64,000 nucleotides of DNA from Treponema sp. UBA4267 (GTDB lineage Bacteria > Spirochaetota > Spirochaetia > Treponematales > Treponemataceae): NCBI GenBank assembly GCA_002395155.1, contig DGWD01000029.1, positions 1-64,000 of the forward strand, read 5' to 3'. The notes below the pieces were generated by a model, which worked only from the letters and a program-made list of their open reading frames with translations, did not search any database and had not been told where the DNA came from. The translations under genes were made by a program, and so were the position numbers. This document shows positions 33,704-43,200 of this stretch, in pieces. Numbering within the stretch: the first letter of the stretch is position 1; every line of letters begins with the position of its first letter.

Positions 33704-33988
33704 ATGATTAGAATTGAAATAATAACAAATCAGTCTGTTTATTCAGAATTAATAGAAAATCTGGAAGCCTGTATTCCTGACTTTCTTTATACAGTAATTC
33801 CTTTGGCTTATGGTAGAGGCGGCGAATCATATAAACTTGGCGATTCTACCTGGCCAGAAACAAATGTAATGGTCATAGCCTATGCCCAGGATGATATGGA
33901 ACAAAAGGTTTCCCAGGTGGTCCGCTATGTAAAACTTAAGTTTCCAACGGAAGGAATAAAAATGTTTGTTTTGCATGATAAGTCATAA
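33704..33988 (+). CDS. PII-like signalling protein linked to the efflux operon
   Basis: 94 residues from ATG 33704, with AAGGTGA 5 nt upstream; the in-frame ATG at 33665 lies inside the pump gene. The beta-alpha-beta-beta-alpha-beta pattern and length fit the PII/CutA-like fold, and a short T-loop-like stretch GRGGESYKLGDSTWPETN is at about residues 36-53. No uridylylation Tyr motif of classical GlnB is evident. Small PII-like proteins sit at the end of some RND pump operons; a ligand-sensing or pump-modulating role is inferred. Confidence 0.65.
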   Translation: MIRIEIITNQSVYSELIENLEACIPDFLYTVIPLAYGRGGESYKLGDSTWPETNVMVIAYAQDDMEQKVSQVVRYVKLKFPTEGIKMFVLHDKS

Positions 33989-34058
33989 AAACGAAGAGCA
34001 AAAAATGCCGTTACAAAAGGAAAGTTCTAAATATTTATGATACTTATGATTAATATTC

Positions 34059-34064
34059 TTCAAT
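34059..34064 (+). promoter_or_regulatory. Extended -10 promoter of the NSS transporter gene
   Basis: TATACT preceded by TG and one base (TGATATACT, 34056-34064) lies 45 bp before the gene; there is no good -35, as usual for extended -10 promoters. Confidence 0.5.
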
Positions 34065-34109
34065 GTGATATACTTTTTTGGAAAAATTAATTTATAAGAG
34101 ATACATATT

Positions 34110-35510
34110 ATGGAAAACACAAAAAGTGAAAGGAATTCTTTCACAGGTTCAATTGGTTTTGTACTTGCGGCAGCAGGCAGTGCAGTTGGTTTGGGAAACA
34201 TTTGGCGTTTCCCTTATTTTGCTGCAAAAGATGGAGGAGGCCTTTTCCTCTTTATCTACCTTATTTTTGCTTTAACATTTGGTTTTACACTTTTAGCAAC
34301 AGAAATTGCTATTGGTCGAAAAACACGAGAAAGCCCTTTAACTGCTTACAAAAAGTTAAATAAAAACTGGGCCTTCTTAGGCTTTTTTTCATTTATAATC
34401 CCTTTTATCATTTACCCATATTATTGTGTAATTGGTGGATGGGTTTTAAAGTATGTAGTTACTTACGTTTCAGGCATGGGCAGTCACGCAGTTCAGAATG
34501 GCTATTTTAATTCTTTTATTTCTGGTTACTGGCAGCCACTCTTGTTTATGGCAATTTTTTCAATACTTTCCTTCTATATAGTATATCGTGGTGTAGAAAA
34601 TGGAATTGAAAAATTTTCAAAAATTCTTATGCCTATCCTGGTCGTAATCATTCTTTTTATATCTATATATACCATGTTTATTAAGAATACCGATTCCAAT
34701 GGTGTAACTAGAACAGGTTTCCAGGGGCTTGCATATTATCTTATTCCAAACTTTGAAGGTCTTACTTTCAGAAAGTTCCTCTTGATTTGTCTGGATGCCA
34801 TGGGACAGCTTTTTTATTCTCTTAGTATAGCAATGGGAATTATGATTGCCTTTGGTTCGTATATGAAAAAGGATGTAAATCTTGGAAAATCTGTAAATCA
34901 GATTGTTCTTTTTGATACACTCATTGCCTTTCTTGCAGGACTTATGATTATTCCTTCTGTTTATGTTTTTAAGGGCGTAGATGGAATGTCGGCAGGTTCA
35001 AGTCTTATGTTCGTTTCTCTTCCAGAAATTTTTAATTCCCTTGGAATATTTGGAAATGTTTTGGGTGCAATTTTCTTCATCATGGTTTTATTTGCGGCAC
35101 TTACAAGTTCTGTTTCAATTTTGGAAGCAATAGTTTCTAGTATGATGGACCGCAATAAGTGGAGTAGAAAAAAGTCAGCTGTAATTATGGCAGGACTTAC
35201 TTTTATTGTTTCTATAATCGTTTGTCTTGGTTATAATTTATTCTTTTTTGATATTAAACTTCCAAATGGCTCTAAGGGGCAGTTGCTGGATCTTCTTGAT
35301 TATACAAGTAACAACATCCTTATGCCTGTTACAAGCCTTCTTACCTGTATTTTAGTTGGCTGGATTTGTAAACCAAAGACTATGACCGAAGAAATTACTC
35401 TAAATGGAGAAAAGTTCAGACGCCGTGGTTTATATGTTATTATGGTAAAAGTGATTGCTCCGGCATTGCTTTTTATACTTCTTCTTACCTCATTTGGGGT
35501 ATTTGGATAA
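34110..35510 (+). CDS. Neurotransmitter:sodium symporter family transporter
   Basis: 466 residues, about 11-12 membrane segments. The start GSIGFVLAAAGSAVGLGNIWRFPYFAAKDGGG (about residues 11-42) is the TM1 signature of the NSS/SNF family, including the residues that bind sodium and the substrate amino group. Bacterial members (LeuT, MhsT) import amino acids with sodium. The substrate, likely a hydrophobic amino acid, is not determined. It is a single gene with its own promoter. Confidence 0.93.
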   Translation: MENTKSERNSFTGSIGFVLAAAGSAVGLGNIWRFPYFAAKDGGGLFLFIYLIFALTFGFTLLATEIAIGRKTRESPLTAYKKLNKNWAFLGFFSFIIPFIIYPYYCVIGGWVLKYVVTYVSGMGSHAVQNGYFNSFISGYWQPLLFMAIFSILSFYIVYRGVENGIEKFSKILMPILVVIILFISIYTMFIKNTDSNGVTRTGFQGLAYYLIPNFEGLTFRKFLLICLDAMGQLFYSLSIAMGIMIAFGSYMKKDVNLGKSVNQIVLFDTLIAFLAGLMIIPSVYVFKGVDGMSAGSSLMFVSLPEIFNSLGIFGNVLGAIFFIMVLFAALTSSVSILEAIVSSMMDRNKWSRKKSAVIMAGLTFIVSIIVCLGYNLFFFDIKLPNGSKGQLLDLLDYTSNNILMPVTSLLTCILVGWICKPKTMTEEITLNGEKFRRRGLYVIMVKVIAPALLFILLLTSFGVFG

Positions 35511-35538
35511 AAAAATACTAAAAATTTCAAAATTTTTT

Positions 35539-35567
35539 TTGTTATATCTGAATTGTTTTGATATAAT
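35539..35567 (+). promoter_or_regulatory. Promoter 10 nt ahead of the HATPase gene
   Basis: TTGTTA (35539-35544), 17-bp spacer, TATAAT (35562-35567). The ATG follows at 35578 without a Shine-Dalgarno, so the mRNA is probably leaderless or has a 3-5 nt leader. Confidence 0.6.
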
Positions 35568-35577
35568 TATTGTTACA

Positions 35578-36285
35578 ATGAAAATAGAAGATATAAAAGT
35601 TCCATTAGATTCTAAGAAAATTGAATCCGCTGTTCAAAATGAAGAACCTATCGAAATTATCAGTTACTCGCTTACTCGTGAAATTGAAGAATATGTGAAC
35701 GATCTTCTAACAGTTTTCTTGAGTGCTTGTAATCAGGAAGATTTATTAAGTTCTATGTCTTACAGTTCTGGAGAACTTTTGGCTAATGCTAATAAAGCAA
35801 ATGCTAAACGAATTTTCTTTCAGGAAAAAGGTTTGGATATCAATAATCAAGAAGATTATAAGCACGGAATGGTAACATTTTCAGCAGAAACGACTGTAAA
35901 CAAAGAACATTACCAGAAGCTTCAAAAGGATAAAGATTTATACATCAAGTATATTTTGTCTATGAAGAATAAGGTAATTACTCTTGAAGTTATCAATAAA
36001 TCTGTTTTGACAGAAGCTGAAAAGGTTAGAATTCAAGGCAAAATGGAATGTGCAAGAAAGTACAACAGTATGGAAGATGCACTGACTGATATTGATAGGA
36101 CAGAAGGTTCTGGATTAGGTCTTATAATTATTCTTTTGATGTTGAAACAACTTGGCATTAAAAAAGAATGTCTTAAGGTAGAAAGCAACGATGCAGAAAC
36201 AATTGCAAAAATAATTATTCCTATAGAAGAAATTGTTCCACCATCAATTAATTTAGGCCTTGAAGAAGATTTAGAATGTATTTAG
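35578..36285 (+). CDS. Stand-alone HATPase_c (histidine-kinase-like ATPase) protein
   Basis: 235 residues from ATG 35578; a longer frame from 35455 lies inside the preceding gene. It has an N-box-like SSGELLANANKANAKRIFF (about residues 62-80) and the G-box GSGLGLIIILLMLKQLG (about 178-194), with no His phosphorylation domain, no receiver and no membrane segment. This resembles anti-sigma/kinase-type ATPase modules (SpoIIAB/RsbW relatives), but the partner is unknown. The start lacks a Shine-Dalgarno. A strong terminator follows. Confidence 0.7.
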   Translation: MKIEDIKVPLDSKKIESAVQNEEPIEIISYSLTREIEEYVNDLLTVFLSACNQEDLLSSMSYSSGELLANANKANAKRIFFQEKGLDINNQEDYKHGMVTFSAETTVNKEHYQKLQKDKDLYIKYILSMKNKVITLEVINKSVLTEAEKVRIQGKMECARKYNSMEDALTDIDRTEGSGLGLIIILLMLKQLGIKKECLKVESNDAETIAKIIIPIEEIVPPSINLGLEEDLECI

Positions 36286-36310
36286 ATAAATACATATAAT
36301 TAGGAGGAGG

Positions 36311-36338
36311 GCAGTCACATTTAATGTGACTGCTTTTT
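36311..36338 (+). terminator. Intrinsic terminator after the HATPase gene
   Basis: GCAGTCACAT-TTA-ATGTGACTGC followed by six T: a perfect 10-bp stem with a 3-nt loop. Confidence 0.93.
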
Positions 36339-36348
36339 TGTTTAGGAT

Positions 36349-36429
36349 TGATTGAGGGTTTATTACAAAACCTTCAAAACGGCGAAGTCAAGGCTTTAAG
36401 CGTGAGCGTGCCTTGACTCGACGTATTAT
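36349..36429. repeat. 81-bp two-hairpin dispersed repeat, copy 2
   Basis: Same element as 8819-8899 with three differences. Here it is not between convergent genes but lies 27 bp before the start codon of a large gene, directly after a terminator, so termination is not its only possible role. Confidence 0.8.
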
Positions 36430-36456
36430 ATAAATTAATTTATTTAAAATCTTGTT

Positions 36457-39117
36457 ATGGAAAAAAAATTAGATAAAAAAAAGAAACCGCTATTTGTAAA
36501 AATTCTACTTAGTATTTTATATATAATACTTGCACTCATAATTTTGTTCATAGGCTGGATGGCCTTTTGTTCATTCCAAAAAGATTCCAATGTAAAAGCT
36601 CTTCCTGCCGATTATTCCGTTTATATTCGAACAGACTCCATCTACCACGCAGCCGAACCTCTTATCGATTTAAAAGCAATGGACGTTGTGCTTGCGGAAC
36701 AGAATCTTAGTTCTTTTAGAAAAGTTTTTTATACAATTCGTGAATCCAATCTTAGAAAAAATAAGTTGCTTGCCTTTGTACTTTCCAGAAAAGTTGATGC
36801 CGCTTTGTACGATCAAAATAATTATGTTGCAATTATTGATATGGGCTTTCTCTCAGGAATTACAAGGCTTCTCCCACTTTTGCAGGACTTTATAAATGTA
36901 AAAAATCTTACTTATGTAAAATCCGATACAGGTTCATATTTTGAGTATGCTGCAAGTGAAGAAATGACCCTTTATATAAAAATCAGAAAAAACCTGGTAA
37001 TTATTTCTGGTAATAAAAATCTCTTCGACAGTGCCGTTTTATATGATAATTCTCTTTCCTACTCAAAAGAAGATTTACAGCTTTTTAAGGAAAAACTTAC
37101 CCAGCCATTTAGAATTGTTGCAAATGGAAAAAAACTTCTTTCGCTTCTTGGAGCAGAAAATCCATATATTAAATTTATTGCAAATTCACTTTCGGAAGAA
37201 GATTTAAGTAAAATTGAATTTGGTATTTCAGACGAAAACATCAACTTACAGTTTAGAATTCCTTTTGACAAGGTTGAATCAAATGAGGCAAACGGCCTTA
37301 TTGCTCTTATTCAAAAGAATTCTGAAGTTCCAGATTTACTTCCAAAACTTCCTTCATCTGTACAATATTTTACAATTATTAATTTTGGTAACCTGTCTGA
37401 ATTAAAAGATGCTGCCTTTACCATTATGGACGAAGGCCAAAAGAACGTTAAAAAACTTTGGGACGAAGCAAATTCTATATCAAAAGTTTTATTCAAAGAC
37501 TCTCTGGACAATATCCTTTTTTCCTGGACTTCCGATGAATATGCCGTTATTGGCTTGGAAAGCAAACCTGATCCTGTAATTGTTTTGAAAGTTTCTGATG
37601 AAGAAAGACGCCAGGTGGTGTTTGAATCGTTAATTTCTTCTATTATATTACAAACAGATAACAGCCTTCTTTTGGATGGAGTTCGTCTACCTAGAATTGA
37701 ATTTCCAGAATTTATGAGAAACCTTTTAAAGGCCTTTAATATTAATCTTCCAAAACCTTATTACATGGTCAAAGATGGTTTTATCTATTTTTCTCAATCA
37801 CCAGAAAACCTTGTTTCTATAAATGCCGCATTAAAAAATGGTGCAAAGCTTGATAAAGATGATATTTGGAAAAAGGTTTCTGACAATAAATTAATACCAG
37901 CTTCTGTAAGTTTGTATTATAACCTTGAAAGAAGCGTTCCATTCTTTGTAAAAGGAAAGGGGCTTTTTAATAAAATTTTACAACTCTACAATATTGGAAA
38001 AGTTGATTTAGCCACAAAGGATTCCGTAATCACCATAACTTTAAGTGCAATTTCCTGCGAATCAAGTCAGACTCAAAAAGTTGAAGGATTCCCAATTGAA
38101 CTGGACGGAAACACAAATCCTGTTTTATATAAATCAAATAATCCAAAAAATAAGCAGATTTACTGGCAGCAGAAGCCAAATCTTCTTAAGTCAATTAATA
38201 TAGGCAGTTTAGAAATAAAACAAAGAGTAATAGACAGTCTGTCCTTTATCATTCCTGCTTCAAAAAATACCTATAAGGCATGTAAGGGAGATTTGTGGGC
38301 TGTTACTAAAGATGGTCTCGTTTACCTTTTGGACGAAAACTTTGATGATATTTCTGGTTTCCCAACAATGACTGGAATTGAATCTGTTTGTCCGCCTGCC
38401 ATTTATAATGATAAATTGCTCTTAATAGACCAGGAGAATGTTCTTCATCTTCTAAATGAAAAAGCCGAAATAAATCAGCTTGATTTTGAAATAATGGACC
38501 AGATTAAAAATTCCCCAAGTGTTTATAAAGACTATCTGGCTCTTTACGAAAAGGGCTTCTTGGGCGGCATTCATCTTATTTCAAAGAAAGGCGACGAACT
38601 TGAAGACACTCTTATTCCTGTAGATGGAATTGGTTTTGGTTCTCCATGTATTTTTGAAGATAAGGATAAAGTTTACATTTCCTTTATCACACAAGCGGGA
38701 GACCTTTACATTTGGAACACTCAGGGGGAATTGCTGGAAGGCTTCCCTGTAAATTTGGAAGGCGTTTTCTTCTTGAACGTTAAATTTGTAAATGGAGTTT
38801 TAATTGCTCTTGCCCAAGACGGAACCCTTTACAAAGTTGGAATGGATGCTCAAATTACCCAAGTAAAAATTCCAAATCTTTCTGCAAAATCAGGCTATAT
38901 CACAATTACAGATTATGATGAAGATAAGAAGGACGAAATTTTCCTGTGCGGAGAATCAAATGCCATCTATGGACTTTCATCTGATTTGGAATATTTGAAT
39001 GCATTCCCAATTACCGGTTATGGCATTCCTGTTTTCCAGGACTTAAATGGTGATAAGAAAATAGACAGTATTTCGCTTGCAATTGACAATAAATTAAACG
39101 CTTGGAAATTATATTAA
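36457..39117 (+). CDS. Large membrane-anchored protein with C-terminal propeller-like repeats
   Basis: 886 residues. A single membrane segment is at about 13-36 and the rest should be periplasmic. The C-terminal part (about 560-886) shows beta-propeller features, with calcium-loop-like DYDEDKKDE (about 828-836) and DLNGDKKID (about 863-871) as in VCBS/FG-GAP repeats, and PQQ-like blades (GDLWAVTKDGLVYLLDENFDD). The N-terminal 500 residues match no family I recognise. It has no Shine-Dalgarno; TAAAAT (36445-36450) is 6 nt before the ATG. It begins an operon with a TPR lipoprotein, A2M and PBP1C. Confidence 0.75.
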   Translation: MEKKLDKKKKPLFVKILLSILYIILALIILFIGWMAFCSFQKDSNVKALPADYSVYIRTDSIYHAAEPLIDLKAMDVVLAEQNLSSFRKVFYTIRESNLRKNKLLAFVLSRKVDAALYDQNNYVAIIDMGFLSGITRLLPLLQDFINVKNLTYVKSDTGSYFEYAASEEMTLYIKIRKNLVIISGNKNLFDSAVLYDNSLSYSKEDLQLFKEKLTQPFRIVANGKKLLSLLGAENPYIKFIANSLSEEDLSKIEFGISDENINLQFRIPFDKVESNEANGLIALIQKNSEVPDLLPKLPSSVQYFTIINFGNLSELKDAAFTIMDEGQKNVKKLWDEANSISKVLFKDSLDNILFSWTSDEYAVIGLESKPDPVIVLKVSDEERRQVVFESLISSIILQTDNSLLLDGVRLPRIEFPEFMRNLLKAFNINLPKPYYMVKDGFIYFSQSPENLVSINAALKNGAKLDKDDIWKKVSDNKLIPASVSLYYNLERSVPFFVKGKGLFNKILQLYNIGKVDLATKDSVITITLSAISCESSQTQKVEGFPIELDGNTNPVLYKSNNPKNKQIYWQQKPNLLKSINIGSLEIKQRVIDSLSFIIPASKNTYKACKGDLWAVTKDGLVYLLDENFDDISGFPTMTGIESVCPPAIYNDKLLLIDQENVLHLLNEKAEINQLDFEIMDQIKNSPSVYKDYLALYEKGFLGGIHLISKKGDELEDTLIPVDGIGFGSPCIFEDKDKVYISFITQAGDLYIWNTQGELLEGFPVNLEGVFFLNVKFVNGVLIALAQDGTLYKVGMDAQITQVKIPNLSAKSGYITITDYDEDKKDEIFLCGESNAIYGLSSDLEYLNAFPITGYGIPVFQDLNGDKKIDSISLAIDNKLNAWKLY

Positions 39118-39132
39118 AAGTAGGAGAAAAGC

Positions 39133-40257
39133 ATGAAAAAACTAATGGTTGTAATAACAGTAATTGCATGCCTTTTTACATCTTGTGCTACAACTATGCA
39201 GCAGGACGTATTCCAGACTTCAGATTTGAATAAGGAATTGATGGAAGAAGTTTCCATTTTTGAAGACAGGTATATTCTTATAGATTCTGAATACCTTCTT
39301 ACTGGAACTTTCGATTCATCTAAAATTGCCGCCTTTCATACAAGTGCGAATGAACAGTTGTCTAAAAACCATCTGGAACCTATTATTGTAGCCCACATTA
39401 CTGCGATTGATGGAATCCTTTATCTTATGGAAGGAAAGACAAAGAAAGCTCAAGAGTCTTATACTTATGCAAAATCAATTAAGGGTGGCGACGATTACGT
39501 ACTTTTACTTGCAAGTAAACTGGAAAAAAATACAGATTCAGCCATAGCCAAAGTAGATGAAATCCTTTCTTTTGATCCGAACAATTCTCTTCTCCTTATG
39601 GAAAAGGGTAAGCTTCTTTATCAGAAAAAAGAGTATGATAAAGCCATTGCATTAATAGACCAGGCTTTTATTGAATTTGATAATCAGGACAGGGACAGTT
39701 ATAGAGTTGTTTATAAGGATTTCCGCGATAAGGTTTGGACCTTGTACAGTTCGGGAATTTCTTCGGCAAATGTTAACCAAAATTTAACTGCCGCTCTTAC
39801 TAAAGAAGATATGGTCAGTCTAACTTACGAAAATACAAAACTTTTACAGGACCTTACTACTGGAACAAAATTGTCTAAATCACAATTGATAAAAAAAGTT
39901 GAACAGGCAGGACTTTTTAATTCAGTTTTGGATCCAGACAATGCAAAGGGCTTTGCTCTGACTATTAAAGATTCTGCCACAATTAACAGGGTTGCCTGTG
40001 CAAGATTCCTCTGGAACCTTTATGTTATGAAAAAGGGGAATAAAAAACTTGCAACAAGATATTCTAGTCGTTATTCAAAAATGACAAATGCCAAAAGTCC
40101 GGTTGCAGACATAGTAATTGAAAATGTAGATTTTGATGCCGTTTTAGGCGTTGTTGAAAATGAAATTATGAATCTGCCAGATGGAAAAAACTTTAATCCT
40201 GGAGAGGAAGTTACTATCCTGGATTTCTTATCATATTTGAAAAAATTAGAGTCTTAA
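39133..40257 (+). CDS. TPR-containing lipoprotein
   Basis: 374 residues. A signal peptide ends in a lipobox (LFTSC, Cys18). Helical repeats at about 85-185 (AKSIKGGDDYVLLLASKLEK..., LLLMEKGKLLYQKKEYDKAIALIDQAF) resemble tetratricopeptide repeats used for protein assembly. The C-terminal part has an S-layer-homology-like LSKSQLIKKVEQAGLF region of uncertain meaning. It lies 15 nt after the large propeller-like protein gene and before the A2M gene with AGGAG. Confidence 0.72.
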   Translation: MKKLMVVITVIACLFTSCATTMQQDVFQTSDLNKELMEEVSIFEDRYILIDSEYLLTGTFDSSKIAAFHTSANEQLSKNHLEPIIVAHITAIDGILYLMEGKTKKAQESYTYAKSIKGGDDYVLLLASKLEKNTDSAIAKVDEILSFDPNNSLLLMEKGKLLYQKKEYDKAIALIDQAFIEFDNQDRDSYRVVYKDFRDKVWTLYSSGISSANVNQNLTAALTKEDMVSLTYENTKLLQDLTTGTKLSKSQLIKKVEQAGLFNSVLDPDNAKGFALTIKDSATINRVACARFLWNLYVMKKGNKKLATRYSSRYSKMTNAKSPVADIVIENVDFDAVLGVVENEIMNLPDGKNFNPGEEVTILDFLSYLKKLES

Positions 40258-40272
40258 AAAAAGGAGATTGCT

Positions 40273-43200
40273 ATGAAATTTATTTCTTTGTGTAAAAAAG
40301 TTAATTTGTTCTTAGTATCAGCTTTAATCTTATTTGCCTTTTCTTGTAAGGGAAAAGATTCTTCCTCTTCAGGAAAAGTTTTACCCAAAGGTGCTTCTAA
40401 AGATAAAGTTGCTGTAGGCTACAATGTTTACGAACCTTCCAGCAGAGTAAATGAGGAAGGAAAACCCGATACACTTTTTGTAAGTTTTGACGGTTCTGTT
40501 GCTAAAATTGAAGATGTTGGAAATGCACCTAGTTCTGCTATTTCTATTACACCTGCCATTTCAGGAACTTGGCTTTGGGTTGATGATTCATCCCTCCGTT
40601 TTACACCAGTAGAAAACTGGAAACTGGATACAAAATACAAAGTAGATATGCCTGCTGCAATTTTTGCAGATTCCGTTTCGGTTCGTGGCGATTTTACCTT
40701 TAAGACCGATGCCTTTTCTGTTTGGCTTACAAATGAAGAATTCTACATTAATCCCGAAAATCCAAATGAAAAATACGTAACCTGTACTTTGGGATCTTCT
40801 CACCCAATGGTAAAGGATAGTTTACAGAAATCTGTAAGCATGTCTTTTGTTTATCTTGATTCAAAGGGAAAAACTTCTAAAACAGATAATATTCCTTATA
40901 AAGTAAGTTTTAATAAAACTTCTACAGCCGCTTATTTGATTTCTGATCCACTTCCAATTCCTCCATATACATCAATGTTAAAAATTAATCTTACAAAGGG
41001 AATTGAAGCCCAGGTTGGAGGAACTTCTGTAGAATCAGATTCCGTTTCTGTTACAGTTCCAGGTATGAGTGACTTTGTTAGAATTAATAACATAAATACA
41101 TCACTCGTAAAAAATAATGAACAAAACTACGACCAGATGCTGGTAATTGAATCAAAAGGTTCTGTTTCTGTGGAAGAACTTGCTTCTCATATTGAAGTTT
41201 ATGAATTACCAGTTGACCGACCAGAAATGGAAGGATGGAAAGCAGAAAAGGCTTGCAATTGGACAAGTAATTTTGTAACAAAAGAAGTTCTTGCAATGTC
41301 TGAAAAGGTGAACCTTACTCCTGTTCCTACTCCAGAACCTGCAACAAGCTTAAACTCGTTTAAATATAAAGCAAAACCTGGTCGTTACATCTATGTAAAT
41401 ATTAACGGTGGAATTAACTTCTTTGGTGGTTATAAACTCCGTTTTGATAACGAAACAAATACTTATGAAGAAACACTAAGAGTTCCAAACTATCCAAAAG
41501 AGCTTTCAATTATGTCGGAAGGAACAATTCTTTCACTTTCTGGCTCAAAGAAAATGGCCCTTTATTCTCGTGGTGTAAATAAGGTTTATTACAGACTTTC
41601 AAGAATTATGCCAAAAGATGTAAATCACCTTATTTCACAATCAAACGGAAATATGAAAAACTTCAGTTTCGACTCTTATAATTTTAATGAAAACAATATT
41701 GCAGAATCTGAAGTTTCAAGCTACACAATTCCAGATGCTTCTGAAGAAAACATTTCTTACTTCTCTTATGATTTTACCGAAAAACTCAAAGCAAATGTTT
41801 CGAAGAACCTTAAAAATGGTCTCTTTATCTTCCAGGTTGCAGAAAAAGAAAATCAGCTTGGATCCAGATCTTATTATTCAGGCCTTTCAGATAGACGCTT
41901 AATTTTAATTACAGACCTTGGATTTATTGTAAAGAAAAATGCCGATGGTAGTCGCGATGTATTCGTTCAGTCAATTTCTTCGGGTATACAACAGGCTTAC
42001 GCAAATGTAAGAGTTGTTGGATTGAACGGAAATACTTTGGTTTCTACTCAGACAGACAGCAACGGTCATGCAAAACTGCCTCCAATTTCTAATTTCACTG
42101 GAGAACATGCTCCAACAGCCTTTATTGTAGATACAGGACTTGATCTTGCCTTTATGCCTTATACAGAAGCAGGTCGTAGTCTTGATTATTCTAACTATGA
42201 TGTAGGTGGTGAATACGGAACTTCTAATCCTAATAAGATTACAGCTTATATGTTTAGTGATAGAGGAATGTACCGCCCAGGAGAAACTGCCCATATTGCA
42301 CTTATTGCAAAAGCAGGTGACTGGAATATTGATTTAAATGGAACTCCTCTTGAAATGGAAATTACCGACTCAAACAATGCAATTGTATTTAATAAACAGT
42401 TGCAGCTTTCTTCATCAGGCTTTGAAGAGGTAGATTTTTCAACCCAGGAATATTCTCCAACAGGTTACTACAACATCAATCTTTATCTTTTAAGAAAATA
42501 TTCAAATAAAGTGGAACGTGAATTCCTGGCATCTGAATCAATTAAGGTAGAAGAATTCCTTCCAGATACACTTTCAATTTCAACTTCATTTGACCCACTC
42601 CCTTCTAGCGGATGGATTAATCCTGGCCAGCTTAAAGGTACAGTTTCTTTGAAAAATCTCTTTGGAACTCCTGCTGCCGGCAATGAAATTAAAGCCCAGA
42701 TGTTCCTTAATCCAGGATTCCCTGTTCTTTACCGCTATTCAGATTATTACTTCTCTGATCCATTCTACAAAGGAAAGTCTTACGAGGAATACCTTGGCTC
42801 AACTACTACCGACGACAAGGGAGAAGCCTCTTACCCTCTCGATTTAAACAAATATGAAAAGGCTACATACAGACTCCAGTTCTATGCAGAAGGATTTGAA
42901 AAAGGTTCAGGACGTAGTGTAACAAGTCAGGCAAGCATTTATGTTTCTCCTCTTAAATATTTGATTGGTTACAAGGCAGACGGAAAACTTGATTACATCA
43001 ATTCTAATTCTGTAAGAAAGCTTTCATTCATTGCAATTGACCAGAATCTTGAAAAAATTAATCTTGATGAAGTAACCCTTAGGATAGAAGACATTCGTTA
43101 TATTTCAACTTTGGTAAAACAGTCTAACGGACTTTACAAGTACCAGTCGGTTAAAAAATCTTACCCTGTAAGCGAAAAAACTTTCAGCATTAGTAAGGAT

